From Shimia haliotis (GTDB taxonomy: Bacteria; Pseudomonadota; Alphaproteobacteria; Rhodobacterales; Rhodobacteraceae): a stretch of 64,000 nucleotides of DNA. The notes under the pieces were generated by a model, which saw only the letters and a list, made by a program, of their open reading frames with translations, ran no database searches and was not told the origin of the DNA. Of this stretch, positions 10,597 to 19,657 are shown piece after piece. A program made the position numbers and the translations under genes. The first letter of the stretch is position 1. Each line of letters begins with the position of its first letter. Location of the stretch: the NCBI RefSeq assembly GCF_900114415.1, contig NZ_FOSZ01000010.1, forward strand, positions 1-64,000, given 5' to 3'.

Positions 10597-12045
10597 CTAA
10601 CGCGCCACCGCCAGCAATGCGTCCACATCAAGGTGCGCTTCAACATGATCCGCCAACCGATCCAACACGGCCTCGACCGTGGCGTCGTAGCCTTCATTCC
10701 CGACCGTCGCCCCCAACGCCGTCAACCAAGCCCGCCGAAACCCATCATCGCGGAACATCCCGTGCAGGTAACTGCCACTAACCCGCCCGTCGCCAGACAC
10801 AGCGCCCTCATCGCGCCCGTCAACCTGCGCAAACGGCTTGGCTCGATCGTCGCCATCCGTTCGTCCGATGTGAATTTCATACCCGCGAAACGCCTGCCCT
10901 GAGGTCACATGAACCGCCGTGGTTTCGGTCAACCGCTTGTCCGGTGTCATCACCGTTTCCACATCCAACAGCCCAAGGCCTTCGGTATCACCCGCTTGCC
11001 CTTCAATGCCTTCAGGGTCACGCACCCACCGCCCAAGCATTTGATATCCGCCGCAAATTCCCAGAACATGCCCGCCACGTCGCACATGCGCGGCAAGGTC
11101 TACGTCCCAGCCCTGATCGCGCAGAAACGCCAGATCACCGCGCGTGGATTTGCTGCCAGGGATAATCACAACGTCGGTGTCGCCCGCAATCGGCTCGCCC
11201 GCACGCAACATGGTCAACGACACGCCGGGCTCTTGCGCCAAGGGATCCAGATCGTCAAAATTGGCGATCCGCGACAAACCAAGGCAAACGATCTTGAGAC
11301 CGCCTTCCCGCTCTGCGTTCTTGATGTCCAAAGCGTCTTCTGCGGGGAGTTTCCACGCCTCGCCAAAATACGGCAACACGCCAAAACCGGCCCATCCGGT
11401 CGTTTCTTTTATCAAGTCGTAACCGTCATCAAACAGGCTGGGATCTCCACGGAATTTGTTCACCAGAAATCCGGCAACCAATGCGGCGTCTTCTTCCGAA
11501 ATCACCGCCTGCGTGCCAACGATCTGGGCGATGACTCCGCCTCGGTCGATGTCGCCAGCCAGAATGACCGGCACATCTGCCGCCTGCGCAAAACCCATGT
11601 TGGCAATATCACCCGCGCGCAGATTGACCTCTGCCGGACTTCCCGCTCCCTCGACGATCACCAAATCGCTTTGTGATTTCAGCCTGTTAAAACTTTCTAG
11701 AACAGCCTCCATCAAAGTCGGCTTGAGCTTGCTATATTCCCGAGCTTTGACCGTGGTCAGGCGCTTACCCTGCACCACAACCTGCGATCCCACATCGGTT
11801 TCAGGCTTCAAAAGCACGGGGTTCATATCGACCGTCAACGCCTTACGGCAAGCCAGAGCCTGCAAGGCCTGTGCGCGCCCGATCTCGCCCCCATCCGAGG
11901 TCACGGCGGCATTGTTTGACATATTCTGCGGCTTGAACGGCGCCACGGACAGGCCCCTCCGCGCCGCTGCGCGACACAGACCTGCCACCAACATCGACTT
12001 CCCAACGTTGGAGCCCGTGCCCTGAATCATCAGCGCTTTGGTCAT
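10597..12045 (-). CDS. cobQ: Cobyric acid synthase (glutamine-hydrolysing)
   Basis: This 482-aa enzyme amidates side chains b, d, e and g of adenosylcobyrinic acid a,c-diamide to give adenosylcobyric acid. It has an N-terminal dethiobiotin-synthetase-like ATPase with GTGSNVGKS and a C-terminal class I glutamine amidotransferase with the Cys nucleophile in [11 protein letters not shown] and His in GSYLHGMF. It is last in the minus-strand run cobO, Lin0512, Lin0512, cobQ, one base after the previous stop. No terminator is visible in the 45 bases before the convergent cdhR end. Confidence 0.96.
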   Translation of the reverse strand: MTKALMIQGTGSNVGKSMLVAGLCRAAARRGLSVAPFKPQNMSNNAAVTSDGGEIGRAQALQALACRKALTVDMNPVLLKPETDVGSQVVVQGKRLTTVKAREYSKLKPTLMEAVLESFNRLKSQSDLVIVEGAGSPAEVNLRAGDIANMGFAQAADVPVILAGDIDRGGVIAQIVGTQAVISEEDAALVAGFLVNKFRGDPSLFDDGYDLIKETTGWAGFGVLPYFGEAWKLPAEDALDIKNAEREGGLKIVCLGLSRIANFDDLDPLAQEPGVSLTMLRAGEPIAGDTDVVIIPGSKSTRGDLAFLRDQGWDVDLAAHVRRGGHVLGICGGYQMLGRWVRDPEGIEGQAGDTEGLGLLDVETVMTPDKRLTETTAVHVTSGQAFRGYEIHIGRTDGDDRAKPFAQVDGRDEGAVSGDGRVSGSYLHGMFRDDGFRRAWLTALGATVGNEGYDATVEAVLDRLADHVEAHLDVDALLAVAR

Positions 12046-12046
12046 C

Positions 12047-12391
12047 TCACACCTGTTTGGGCAAAAATGCCTCGACCGCCGCGGATGCGATCACAAGCAC
12101 GTTGCCGTCGTCAGGGTTGGTCACATTCAAACCGCCGAACACGGCTTTCACTTCGGCCCGCCCACGCGGCAGCTTTTGGGCCAGAGCGTCGCAATCCACC
12201 TTCTCCGGTTCCTGCACACCGACAGTCACCTGCACCCGCATTTCTTTCGGGTCTTTGCCCAGCGCGGTAAACATCGGGATCGCGGAATGGCGGATCGCAT
12301 CCTCGATCGCGCGGGCTGCGGCCTTGGTATAGTCCCGCCCGTATTGGTCATTGCCCATGCCCATTTCAATGATGAACCGTTGATCAATCAT
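12047..12391 (-). CDS. Lin0512 family protein, copy 1
   Basis: This 114-aa protein belongs to the uncharacterised Lin0512 family. Shared features with its neighbour are an EMGMG start, a DYT-AA-RA segment, [13 protein letters not shown] and FGGLNV. The ATG overlaps the stop of copy 2 by four bases and the cobQ start follows after one base, so translation of all three is probably coupled. There is no signal peptide or membrane segment. Its function is unknown; its position between the adenosyltransferase and cobyric acid synthase suggests a role in corrinoid metabolism. Confidence 0.85.
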   Translation of the reverse strand: MIDQRFIIEMGMGNDQYGRDYTKAAARAIEDAIRHSAIPMFTALGKDPKEMRVQVTVGVQEPEKVDCDALAQKLPRGRAEVKAVFGGLNVTNPDDGNVLVIASAAVEAFLPKQV

Positions 12392-12735
12392 GCGGCGGCC
12401 TCCACATCCAGAGCCACCGAAATAGCCACATTGGCGATCACTGTCGGATTGCCATCGGGGCGCGGCACATTCAGCCCGCCTTTCACTGCCTTTACAGTGA
12501 CTTGGCCATAGGGGAAGATCGCCGCGATCACGTCTGCGTCCACCATTTCTGGCTGCTGCACCGCGACCTCAACCGTGATGATCATCTCGGATTTGTCTTT
12601 GCCAAACAATTCGGCAAGGTTGATCGAATTGTGCCACAACGCGTCTTTCGCTGCGCGGCTCGCGGCCTCTGTATAGTCCTGCCGCCTCAGTGATGAACCC
12701 ATTCCAAATTCCGTCAGCAAACGCTTGAGTGCCAT
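12388..12735 (-). CDS. Lin0512 family protein, copy 2
   Basis: This 115-aa homologue of the adjacent gene carries EFGMG, DYTEAASRA, GKDKSEM, VQQPEMVD and KGGLNV, but is clearly diverged. The pair therefore looks like an old duplication or two subunits of a hetero-oligomer, not a recent copy. Its ATG overlaps the cobO stop by one base (TGATG). Function is unknown. Confidence 0.85.
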   Translation of the reverse strand: MALKRLLTEFGMGSSLRRQDYTEAASRAAKDALWHNSINLAELFGKDKSEMIITVEVAVQQPEMVDADVIAAIFPYGQVTVKAVKGGLNVPRPDGNPTVIANVAISVALDVEAAA

Positions 12736-13349
12736 CAGAACTCCACCCCCGCTTGCGCTTTGATCCCGTCACGGAACGGATGTTTGAGCAGGGTCATTTC
12801 TGTGACCAAATCCGCAGCTTCAATCAGTTCCGGCTTGGCATTGCGCCCCGTCAAAAGAACATGCGTCATCTCCGGCTTCTCACTCAGCAGGAAATCCACC
12901 ACGTCATCAATGTCGAGGTAATCATTGCGCAGGGCGATGTTGATTTCATCGAGCATCACAAACCGGTTGGCCGGATCACGGATCAACTCCTTGGCCAATT
13001 CCCAGCCCGCTTGAGCCTTGGCAATGTCGCGTTCGCGGTCCTGAGTTTCCCAGGTAAAGCCTTCGCCGCTGACGTGAAATTTCACCTCATCCGCGAAATG
13101 CTCCTCCAGAAAGGCCCGCTCCCCTGTTGCCATCGCGCCTTTGATAAACTGCACAACAGCCACCGGCATTTCATGGGCTATGCAGCGCATGATCATACCA
13201 AAACCGGACGACGACTTACCCTTTCCTGGGCCGGTGTGAACAATAATCAGCCCCTTTTCTTCGGTCTTCGTCGCCATCAAGCGATCCCGTGCCGCTTTGA
13301 TTTTCTTCATTTTTTCGGTGTGTCGGGCGTTGTGGTCAAGGTCGGACAT
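12735..13349 (-). CDS. cobO: Cob(I)yrinic acid a,c-diamide adenosyltransferase (CobA/CobO/BtuR type)
   Basis: This 204-aa enzyme transfers the 5'-deoxyadenosyl group of ATP to the reduced cobalt, making the adenosyl-corrinoid that CobQ then amidates. The P-loop HTGPGKGKSSSGFG is at residues 38-51, and VVQFIKGAMATGE and VMLDEINIAL are family motifs. It is the first gene of the four-gene minus-strand unit. No cobalamin riboswitch was found in the 94 bases before the NnrS-family gene, so this unit may be controlled differently from the plus-strand cob operon or read through from upstream. Confidence 0.95.
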   Translation of the reverse strand: MSDLDHNARHTEKMKKIKAARDRLMATKTEEKGLIIVHTGPGKGKSSSGFGMIMRCIAHEMPVAVVQFIKGAMATGERAFLEEHFADEVKFHVSGEGFTWETQDRERDIAKAQAGWELAKELIRDPANRFVMLDEINIALRNDYLDIDDVVDFLLSEKPEMTHVLLTGRNAKPELIEAADLVTEMTLLKHPFRDGIKAQAGVEF

Positions 13350-13443
13350 GGGGCCTCACAGGTCTCGGGTTTGGAGCGCAGACAACCATAGCCCCTCAAA
13401 AGGCGCAAGCCGCTGAGCGACCCTAAAAGCAGGGATCGCGGCG

Positions 13444-14598
13444 TTACCCTTGAATGTGCCGCGCACCGCTAAAGACGGGCCTTGGCACCGGTCCAGACAT
13501 GCCGCCCGCAAACAACATCACGTAAATCACCCATCCGACGCACCAGAAAGCAGCCGCTATATCCACCTGCCCCAAAAGCCGCGCTACTGTGGCGCAAAAA
13601 ACCAACGCAAAAGCCAACCCAGTGCCGCGTCGTGCCCGTAACCCCTGTGGCGTGCGCTGCGCAACGGAGCGCACCGACACCGCAAGGATCAATCCGCCCA
13701 TCGCCCCCATCAGCAGAGCATGCACAGCCTGCGCCGCCGACACCTCATGCCCAAGCAAAGCCAGCGCCCAAAGGACCAATCCTATCGGCAGCCAAAAATA
13801 GCCAATAACCAACATGGCCAAAAGGGGATCACCCCAAGCCGCCCGCAGGTGCCAGCGCGACATCCGCAGCGCAATCAGCCCAACGGCAAGAGCCAGCAAG
13901 GCACCTGCAGAACCGGCCCGATCCGTCCATATTCCGGCAATCGCCAAACCCATCAAACCGACCGCGATCCCTGATAGGTACTTCGGATCGCGTGTCCGAT
14001 CAGTCGCGGCCACATCTCGGCCGCGCGCCAGAAACGCGGGCACGATTTGCCCACCGACGACGATCAACAATGCAGAGAAGGCCACAACTGGCAGGGCGAT
14101 GGCAAAAGACGGCACGCCCTCCCCCAACATGGCCGCGCTCCATGAAAAAGACCCCAAACCCGCGCCAAGCACAAAAAGAATAAACCCGACGCGCCAGGCT
14201 TTCTGGCCCCGATAGGCCTCAAAGGCCAGAACCGATGCCAGCCATAAAAAATAGGCCCCAGTCACAAACGCCGCGCCCTCAAAGGCCGCAAAATGGCAAA
14301 GCCGCGCCGCGCACCAAAGACCCGCGAGTATGGCGACCGGCCAACCGTTCACGGGCGCACGTCCGGTCCAGCTTGGACATGCGGTCCAGAGGTAGCCACC
14401 CAGCACCGCCCCCGCAAACCCAAAGGTCATCTCGTGAACGTGCCACTCCAAAGTCGCGACGGGAATCGCCCCCCATTGCCAGAGCGCCACACAAAGCGCC
14501 GCCCAAAGCCCTGCAAGCGGGAACATAATGCGATAAGATGCGGCCCAAAGGCCGGTTTTGGGCCAAACCCTGTCGGAACTGTTCTGAGAGGTGGTCAA
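13444..14598 (-). CDS. NnrS family membrane protein
   Basis: This is a polytopic membrane protein of about 384 aa with roughly 12 hydrophobic segments and the NnrS signature WHVHEMTFGFAGAVLGG followed by PSWTGR. NnrS proteins bind haem and copper and are linked to nitric-oxide stress. The frame stays open to 14817, but that extension is antisense to the cobalamin riboswitch and reads as nonsense. I start at TTG 14598 (AAGAG upstream); ATG 14526 would cut into the first conserved segment. No denitrification genes are nearby. Its promoter must lie within or beside the riboswitch region. Confidence 0.85.
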   Translation of the reverse strand: MTTSQNSSDRVWPKTGLWAASYRIMFPLAGLWAALCVALWQWGAIPVATLEWHVHEMTFGFAGAVLGGYLWTACPSWTGRAPVNGWPVAILAGLWCAARLCHFAAFEGAAFVTGAYFLWLASVLAFEAYRGQKAWRVGFILFVLGAGLGSFSWSAAMLGEGVPSFAIALPVVAFSALLIVVGGQIVPAFLARGRDVAATDRTRDPKYLSGIAVGLMGLAIAGIWTDRAGSAGALLALAVGLIALRMSRWHLRAAWGDPLLAMLVIGYFWLPIGLVLWALALLGHEVSAAQAVHALLMGAMGGLILAVSVRSVAQRTPQGLRARRGTGLAFALVFCATVARLLGQVDIAAAFWCVGWVIYVMLFAGGMSGPVPRPVFSGARHIQG

Positions 14599-14650
14599 GG
14601 GCGCGACTCTTGCTTGACAAAGGGGGGGTGCCTGCCTCAGTTGGGCTGGC

Positions 14651-14833
14651 TGGTGCCTGTTGTATGACAGGTGAATAGGGAATGCGACACCGGGGTCGGC
14701 AAGACACCGCAAGCGCAGCCGCCCCCGCGACCGTGACCGGAGAGGTTCGCCAGAGCCACTGGGCAAAGCCCGGGAAGGCAGGCTAACCGAACGAGCGACC
14801 TGCTCGGAGATCCGCAAGCCGGGAGACCTGCCA
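14651..14833 (+). promoter_or_regulatory. Cobalamin (AdoCbl) riboswitch
   Basis: The conserved core elements occur in order: GGTGCC (14652), the GAATAGGGAA element (14672-14681), CCGGGGTCGG, the GCCGCCCCCGCGACCGTGA B12-box segment near 14727-14745, GCCACTGGGC (14755-14764), GGGAAGGC and a closing GAGACCTGCC (14823-14832). It lies upstream of DUF1636-cobW-cobN and so should repress the plus-strand cob operon when adenosylcobalamin is abundant. A candidate expression platform lies at 14852-14919. Confidence 0.95.
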
Positions 14834-14851
14834 GCGCCAAAGACATGAACC

Positions 14852-14919
14852 GGACGGGGTGTTTCCGGTGTCGGGCTGTCCGTCGGATTCCCGCGCTTTC
14901 CCCGTCCCCCAGGAGGGAC
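14852..14919 (+). promoter_or_regulatory. Candidate riboswitch expression platform around the ribosome site
   Basis: GGACGGGG (14852-14859) can pair with CCCCGTCC (14900-14907). Alternatively GTCCC (14904-14908) can pair with GGGAC (14915-14919), which hides the end of the AGGAGGG ribosome site (14911-14917). The two helices share GTCC and are mutually exclusive, as in translational riboswitches. This is inferred by eye without energy calculation. Confidence 0.5.
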
Positions 14920-14927
14920 CGAAATCT

Positions 14928-15311
14928 ATGACTGACGCCACTGCGCCTGTCGAATTGCTTGTCTGCACCAGCTGTCGTGCCGGCATGCCCACCGATATCG
15001 AAGGCCCCCGCCCGGGCACACAGCTTTTTGACGCTCTCAACGCCTCTGATCTGCCCGACAACGTGACGCTTAAAGGCGTAGAGTGTTTTTCCAATTGCGA
15101 CCATGGCTGTTCGATCACCATTCGCGGCGGCGCAGAGCGCTGGACATACGTCTATGGAAACTTCACAGGCTCTGAGGACGCTGACCTTGTCGCCGAAGGT
15201 GTCACCAAATACGCCGCGACCGCGGACGGCCTTGTACCGTGGCGGGACCGCTCTATCCACTTCCGTAAAAACTGCATTGCGCGCATTCCCCCACTGGAGA
15301 TCCCCGAATGA
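14928..15311 (+). CDS. DUF1636 family Cys-rich metal- or Fe-S-binding protein
   Basis: This 127-aa protein has an N-terminal CTSC motif (Cys13, Cys16) and a second cluster ECFSNCDHGC, giving at least five Cys in a pattern suggestive of a small thioredoxin-like [2Fe-2S] or metal-binding fold. DUF1636 proteins are recurrently encoded with cobW and cobN. Its ATG follows AGGAGGG at 11 nt, and an upstream ATG at 14859 would run through the predicted expression platform. It overlaps cobW by ATGA. It is the first gene under the riboswitch, so it probably serves cobalt handling or insertion; no activity is established. Confidence 0.87.
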   Translation: MTDATAPVELLVCTSCRAGMPTDIEGPRPGTQLFDALNASDLPDNVTLKGVECFSNCDHGCSITIRGGAERWTYVYGNFTGSEDADLVAEGVTKYAATADGLVPWRDRSIHFRKNCIARIPPLEIPE

Positions 15312-16345
15312 CCCCCCTTGAGAAACTGCCCGTCACCGTCATCACCGGCTTTCTGGGTTCCGGCAAAACCACACTGGTACGCAATCTGATGCAGAACCCA
15401 CAGGGCAAGCGTCTGGCCGTTATCGTTAACGAATTTGGCGATGTAGGCGTAGATGGGGAAATCCTGAAATCCTGCGCTATCCCTGACTGTCCTGCCGAGA
15501 ACATTCTCGAGCTGGCCAACGGCTGCATCTGTTGCACCGTAGCGGATGATTTCATTCCGACGATCGAAGCGCTGATGAAGCTGGACCCGCGCCCAGAGCA
15601 CATCCTGATCGAAACCTCCGGTCTTGCCTTGCCCAAACCCTTGCTCAAAGCGTTTGACTGGCCAGATATCCGCTCCAAGATCACCGTGGATGGCGTGATC
15701 GCGCTCGCCGATGCCGAAGCCGTGGCTGATGGCCGTTTTGCCCCCAATGTGGCCGCCGTCGACGCCCAGCGCGAGGCTGACGTAGGACTGGACCACGAGA
15801 CCCCGCTTTCCGAGGTGTTTGAAGATCAAATCAGCTGTGCCGACATTGTGTTGCTGACCAAACCTGACCTTGCCGGCCCCGAAGGTGTGGCCAAGGCCCG
15901 CGACATTGTTCTGGCAGAAGCACCGCGCCCGTTGCCTGTTGTCGAGGTTGCGGAAGGTGAAGTTGATCCACGCGTCATCTTGGGTCTTGAGGCCGCCGCC
16001 GAAGACGACATGGACGCCCGCCCGAGCCACCACGACGGGCATCACGATCACGAGCATGACGATTTCGAAAGCGTTGTGATCGACGTGCCCGAGCAATCCG
16101 ACCCGGCGGCTTTTGCGGCCAAGATCGAAAAAATGGCCAAGGATCTCAATATCCTGCGGGTCAAAGGCTATGCAGCGGTTGAAGGCAAACCCATGCGTCT
16201 GTTGGTTCAGGCCGTTGGCGCGCGCGTGCGTCATCAATTTGACCGTCCCTGGAAGCCGGAAGAAGGCCGTCGCGGTCGTATGGTCGTGATTGCGGAACAT
16301 GACGACGTAAACGTCGATGCCATCCGCGCGGCATTGCTAGACTAA
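15308..16345 (+). CDS. cobW: CobW, metal-binding GTPase of cobalamin synthesis
   Basis: This 345-aa COG0523 GTPase is thought to deliver cobalt for chelation. It carries the P-loop TGFLGSGKTT (13-22), the NEFGDVG switch region, the metal motif CICC in NGCICCTV, a His/Asp-rich loop HHDGHHDHEHDD near residues 239-250 and a C-terminal CobW domain ending in VVIAEHDDVN. It starts within the DUF1636 stop and is followed after six bases by cobN. Confidence 0.96.
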   Translation: MTPLEKLPVTVITGFLGSGKTTLVRNLMQNPQGKRLAVIVNEFGDVGVDGEILKSCAIPDCPAENILELANGCICCTVADDFIPTIEALMKLDPRPEHILIETSGLALPKPLLKAFDWPDIRSKITVDGVIALADAEAVADGRFAPNVAAVDAQREADVGLDHETPLSEVFEDQISCADIVLLTKPDLAGPEGVAKARDIVLAEAPRPLPVVEVAEGEVDPRVILGLEAAAEDDMDARPSHHDGHHDHEHDDFESVVIDVPEQSDPAAFAAKIEKMAKDLNILRVKGYAAVEGKPMRLLVQAVGARVRHQFDRPWKPEEGRRGRMVVIAEHDDVNVDAIRAALLD

Positions 16346-16351
16346 ACGCCC

Positions 16352-19300
16352 ATGCACGTCGTTTTCCGCGAAAGCCATGGCCTCGATGAGGCCGATACCC
16401 CGATCGACCTGGGTCAATCCCCGGCCGATCTTGTGGTGCTGTCCTTTAGCGACAGCGACTTGGGGGCTTTCGCGGCAGGCTGGCACCGAGCCAAAGGCGA
16501 CCTGCCAACGCTGCGGTTGGCCAATCTCGCCGCGCTCAAACATCCGCTGTCTGTGGACACATATGTTGAACAAACGCTGTCCGGTGCAAAGGCAATCCTG
16601 ATCCGACTGATCGGCGGCATTTCCTATTGGCAGTATGGCATCCAACAGCTTCAGGCGCTCGCCGCGGAGAAGGGCATTGCGCTGGCGGTCCTGCCGGCGG
16701 ACGGGCGACCGGACGAACGGCTCGACGAAGTCTCGACATTGCCTGCCTCAACCCTGCACCGCCTGACGCACCTTTGTGACACAGGCGGCGCAATTGCGGC
16801 TCAGGCGGCTTTGGCGCAACTTGCCTTGGCCGCAGGGCTGTATGCGCGTCCGGTGCCGGGCTCAAAGGCCCTGCCGGATCATGGCGGCTGGACTCCGGAA
16901 ACCGGCTTGACCGATGCACAGGCCAACCGCGACCCTTCCAAACCGCTCATCGCGCTTACGTTCTACCGCGCCTATGTCAGCGCCGCCGACACAGCGCCGA
17001 TCGAGGCCATGTTTGACGAATTCCGAGGCCGCGGTTTTGATGTTATCGGACTTTTTGCGCCCTCGCTCAAAGTGCCTGCATCGGCAAAGTGGCTTGCCGA
17101 AACGCTCACCGCCCTGTCTCCGGCGGCCATTGTCAACGCCACCTCTTTCTCCGGCAAAGGCGACAACGGCACCTCACCGCTTGACACAACAGATGCCCCC
17201 GTCTTTCAGGTGGCACTCGCCACCTCACGTCAAAAGGCATGGGCCGAGTCCGAGCGCGGTCTTGCGCCTGCTGACCTTGCGATGCATGTCGTCCTGCCCG
17301 AAGTTGATGGCCGCCTGTTTGCCGGTGTCAGCTCTTTCAAAGAGCCCGGCAAAAAGGACGCAGAACTCGAGTATTCCCGCTTTGCCCACCGCGCAGTATC
17401 AGAGCGCATCGCGGCAATCGCTGACAAAGTCGAAAGCTGGGTATGCCTTGGCACCAAGTCAAACGCTGAAAAACGTGTTGCTTGCGTCCTAAGCACCTAT
17501 CCCGGCAAAGACTGGAATATGGCACATGCGGTGGGGTTGGACCCGCTGGCGTCGGTTGAGGCCGTGTTGGAAGACTTGGCAACCGCAGGTTTTGACACAA
17601 AAGCGCCGGAACCGAATGGTAGCGCGCTCCACGGCAACCTTGGCGAAACCCTTCTGACCGAAACGCTGACTTGGCCGCTAGAGGATTATCAATCGGCCCT
17701 GACGACGTTACCGCAAGATCTGCAAGGCGACCTCTATGACGTTTGGGGCGCGCCCCAGGACGACCCTTGTTGCGCAGAGGGCGCCTTTGCCTTCAGGTCA
17801 GTGCGATCGGGCAACGTCCTGATCGCACTTCAGCCGGAGCGCGGTTCAGACCAGTTACGCGACGATGAATACCACGATCTTTCCCGCACCCCACGCCACA
17901 GCTATGTCGCCTTCTATCTCTGGTTGCGGCACACCCTAAAAGCAGACGCGCTAATTCACGTCGGCGCCCACGGCACGCTAGAATGGCTGCCTGGGAAATC
18001 CGTAGCTCTCTCAGACTCCTGCTGGCCCGAAGCGCTGATCGGCGATGTGCCGGTGATCTATCCGTTTATCGTGAACGACCCCGGCGAAGCGGCGCAGGCC
18101 AAACGTCGGATCAATGCGCTCACGCTTGGTCACGTCCCGCCCCCGCTCAAAGCCTCCGCCGCGCCGCAACGGTTCGCGCGTCTGGAGACCATTTTGGACG
18201 AATTTTCCAATGCGGACGGACTGGACCCCAAACGTCGCGATCGCCTGCAATCCGACATTCGCGACGAGGCCGAAGCGCTTGGTTTGCAAACGGAATTGGG
18301 GTTGGATGCCGCCACCACTCTTGCTGAGGCCATCACCCGCATCGACACATTTGTATGCGACATCAAAGAAAGCCAGTTTGGCGACGGGTTGCACATTTTT
18401 GGCCGAGCCCCCGCCGCCATGGGCAATTTTGATGCCACGCCGTCAGCCCAAGCCGAACGCGACGCCTTGATCCGCGCGCTCAACGGTAAACGCATCGAGG
18501 CCGGCCCTTCCGGCTCGCCATACCGCGGGCGCCACGATGTGCTGCCAACCGGCCGCAATCTTTATACCACCGATCCACGCTCGGTTCCGTCACGATCCGC
18601 CTATGCCCAAGGCGTGAAACTGGCCGAAGAACTGGTGCGCCGCCATCTCCAAGAAGAAGGCGACTACCCGAAGAACCTCATCGTTGACCTTTGGGGCTCC
18701 GCCACCATGCGCACGGCAGGCGAAGAGTTTGCGATGGCGCTGCACCTTTTGGGCGCAAAACCTGTGTGGGACGAAGGTTCCGAACGGGTTTCTGGTGTAG
18801 AAATTCTGCCAATCGCCATGCTCGAACGTCCACGCGTTGACGTCACCCTGCGCGTCTCCGGCCTCTTCCGCGACGTTTTCCCAACGCTGTCCACCTTGTT
18901 TGGGCAAGCGGTCAAAGCCTTGTCAGAACGTGACGAATCCGCCGATTGGAACCCGTTCGCAGGCCGCATCACCGCGCCGCGCGTCTATGGCCCTGCGCCT
19001 GGCAGCTATGGCCTTGGCATGGGGCATGAGATCGAAAACTATTCCGACGAAGGGCGCAAAGCAGCCGGCGAAGCATGGCTAAATGCGTCGTCCTATGCGC
19101 TGGATACCGGTGAGATCACCAAAGACGCCGACGGGATCCGCGCCCGCGTTGGGGCTGCAGACAGCTTTGTTCACCTGCAAGACTTGCCGGAAACCGACAT
19201 CCTGATCGCCAGCGACTATGCCGCGCATGAGGCCGGTTTTGCCGCGGCTCAGGCCATTACCGGCGGTGAGGCCAATCTTTATCACGTCGACAACACCAAT

Positions 19301-19657
19301 CCGGAAAAACCGCGGGCGCGCTCTTTGACGGAAGAAATTGCGCGTGTGGTGCATGCGCGGGCGACCAATCCTGACTGGCTTGCGGGCATGATGCGCCATG
19401 GCTTCCGCGGGGGCGCAGAAATAGCCGCCACGCTGGATCACATGGCCGCTTTCGCCAATCTCGCTGGAGCGGTGCCGCCACAGTTATTTGACGCCTATCA
19501 CGATGCAACGCTTGGCAATGACGACATCATCGCCTTTCTTGAGCGCGAAAATCCGCAAGCCTTGGCCGCCATGCGCGGCCGGTTTGCGGCTTTGCACGAT
19601 GCCGGCCTCTGGGCCACCCGCCGCAATTCCATCCTTGCCGAATTGGAGCGTCTCTGA
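16352..19657 (+). CDS. cobN: Cobaltochelatase subunit CobN
   Basis: This 1101-aa large subunit of the ATP-dependent aerobic cobaltochelatase (CobNST) inserts cobalt into hydrogenobyrinic acid a,c-diamide. Family segments include HVGAHGTLEWLPGKS, FIVNDPGEAAQAKRR, PTGRNLYTTDPR and the C-terminal MRHGFRGGAEIAATLDH. The length is slightly short of some homologues but spans the whole domain. The CobS and CobT AAA subunits are not in the window. The stop overlaps the cobG start (TGATG). Confidence 0.96.
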   Translation: MHVVFRESHGLDEADTPIDLGQSPADLVVLSFSDSDLGAFAAGWHRAKGDLPTLRLANLAALKHPLSVDTYVEQTLSGAKAILIRLIGGISYWQYGIQQLQALAAEKGIALAVLPADGRPDERLDEVSTLPASTLHRLTHLCDTGGAIAAQAALAQLALAAGLYARPVPGSKALPDHGGWTPETGLTDAQANRDPSKPLIALTFYRAYVSAADTAPIEAMFDEFRGRGFDVIGLFAPSLKVPASAKWLAETLTALSPAAIVNATSFSGKGDNGTSPLDTTDAPVFQVALATSRQKAWAESERGLAPADLAMHVVLPEVDGRLFAGVSSFKEPGKKDAELEYSRFAHRAVSERIAAIADKVESWVCLGTKSNAEKRVACVLSTYPGKDWNMAHAVGLDPLASVEAVLEDLATAGFDTKAPEPNGSALHGNLGETLLTETLTWPLEDYQSALTTLPQDLQGDLYDVWGAPQDDPCCAEGAFAFRSVRSGNVLIALQPERGSDQLRDDEYHDLSRTPRHSYVAFYLWLRHTLKADALIHVGAHGTLEWLPGKSVALSDSCWPEALIGDVPVIYPFIVNDPGEAAQAKRRINALTLGHVPPPLKASAAPQRFARLETILDEFSNADGLDPKRRDRLQSDIRDEAEALGLQTELGLDAATTLAEAITRIDTFVCDIKESQFGDGLHIFGRAPAAMGNFDATPSAQAERDALIRALNGKRIEAGPSGSPYRGRHDVLPTGRNLYTTDPRSVPSRSAYAQGVKLAEELVRRHLQEEGDYPKNLIVDLWGSATMRTAGEEFAMALHLLGAKPVWDEGSERVSGVEILPIAMLERPRVDVTLRVSGLFRDVFPTLSTLFGQAVKALSERDESADWNPFAGRITAPRVYGPAPGSYGLGMGHEIENYSDEGRKAAGEAWLNASSYALDTGEITKDADGIRARVGAADSFVHLQDLPETDILIASDYAAHEAGFAAAQAITGGEANLYHVDNTNPEKPRARSLTEEIARVVHARATNPDWLAGMMRHGFRGGAEIAATLDHMAAFANLAGAVPPQLFDAYHDATLGNDDIIAFLERENPQALAAMRGRFAALHDAGLWATRRNSILAELERL

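Noticed and set aside
14599-14817. N-terminal extension of the NnrS-family protein
   Set aside because: It is antisense to the riboswitch, reads as low-complexity Arg/Pro/Leu, and would precede the family's normal start.
15152-16300. 382-aa minus-strand frame opposite cobW
   Set aside because: It is antisense to cobW, which carries every GTPase motif; no family resemblance.
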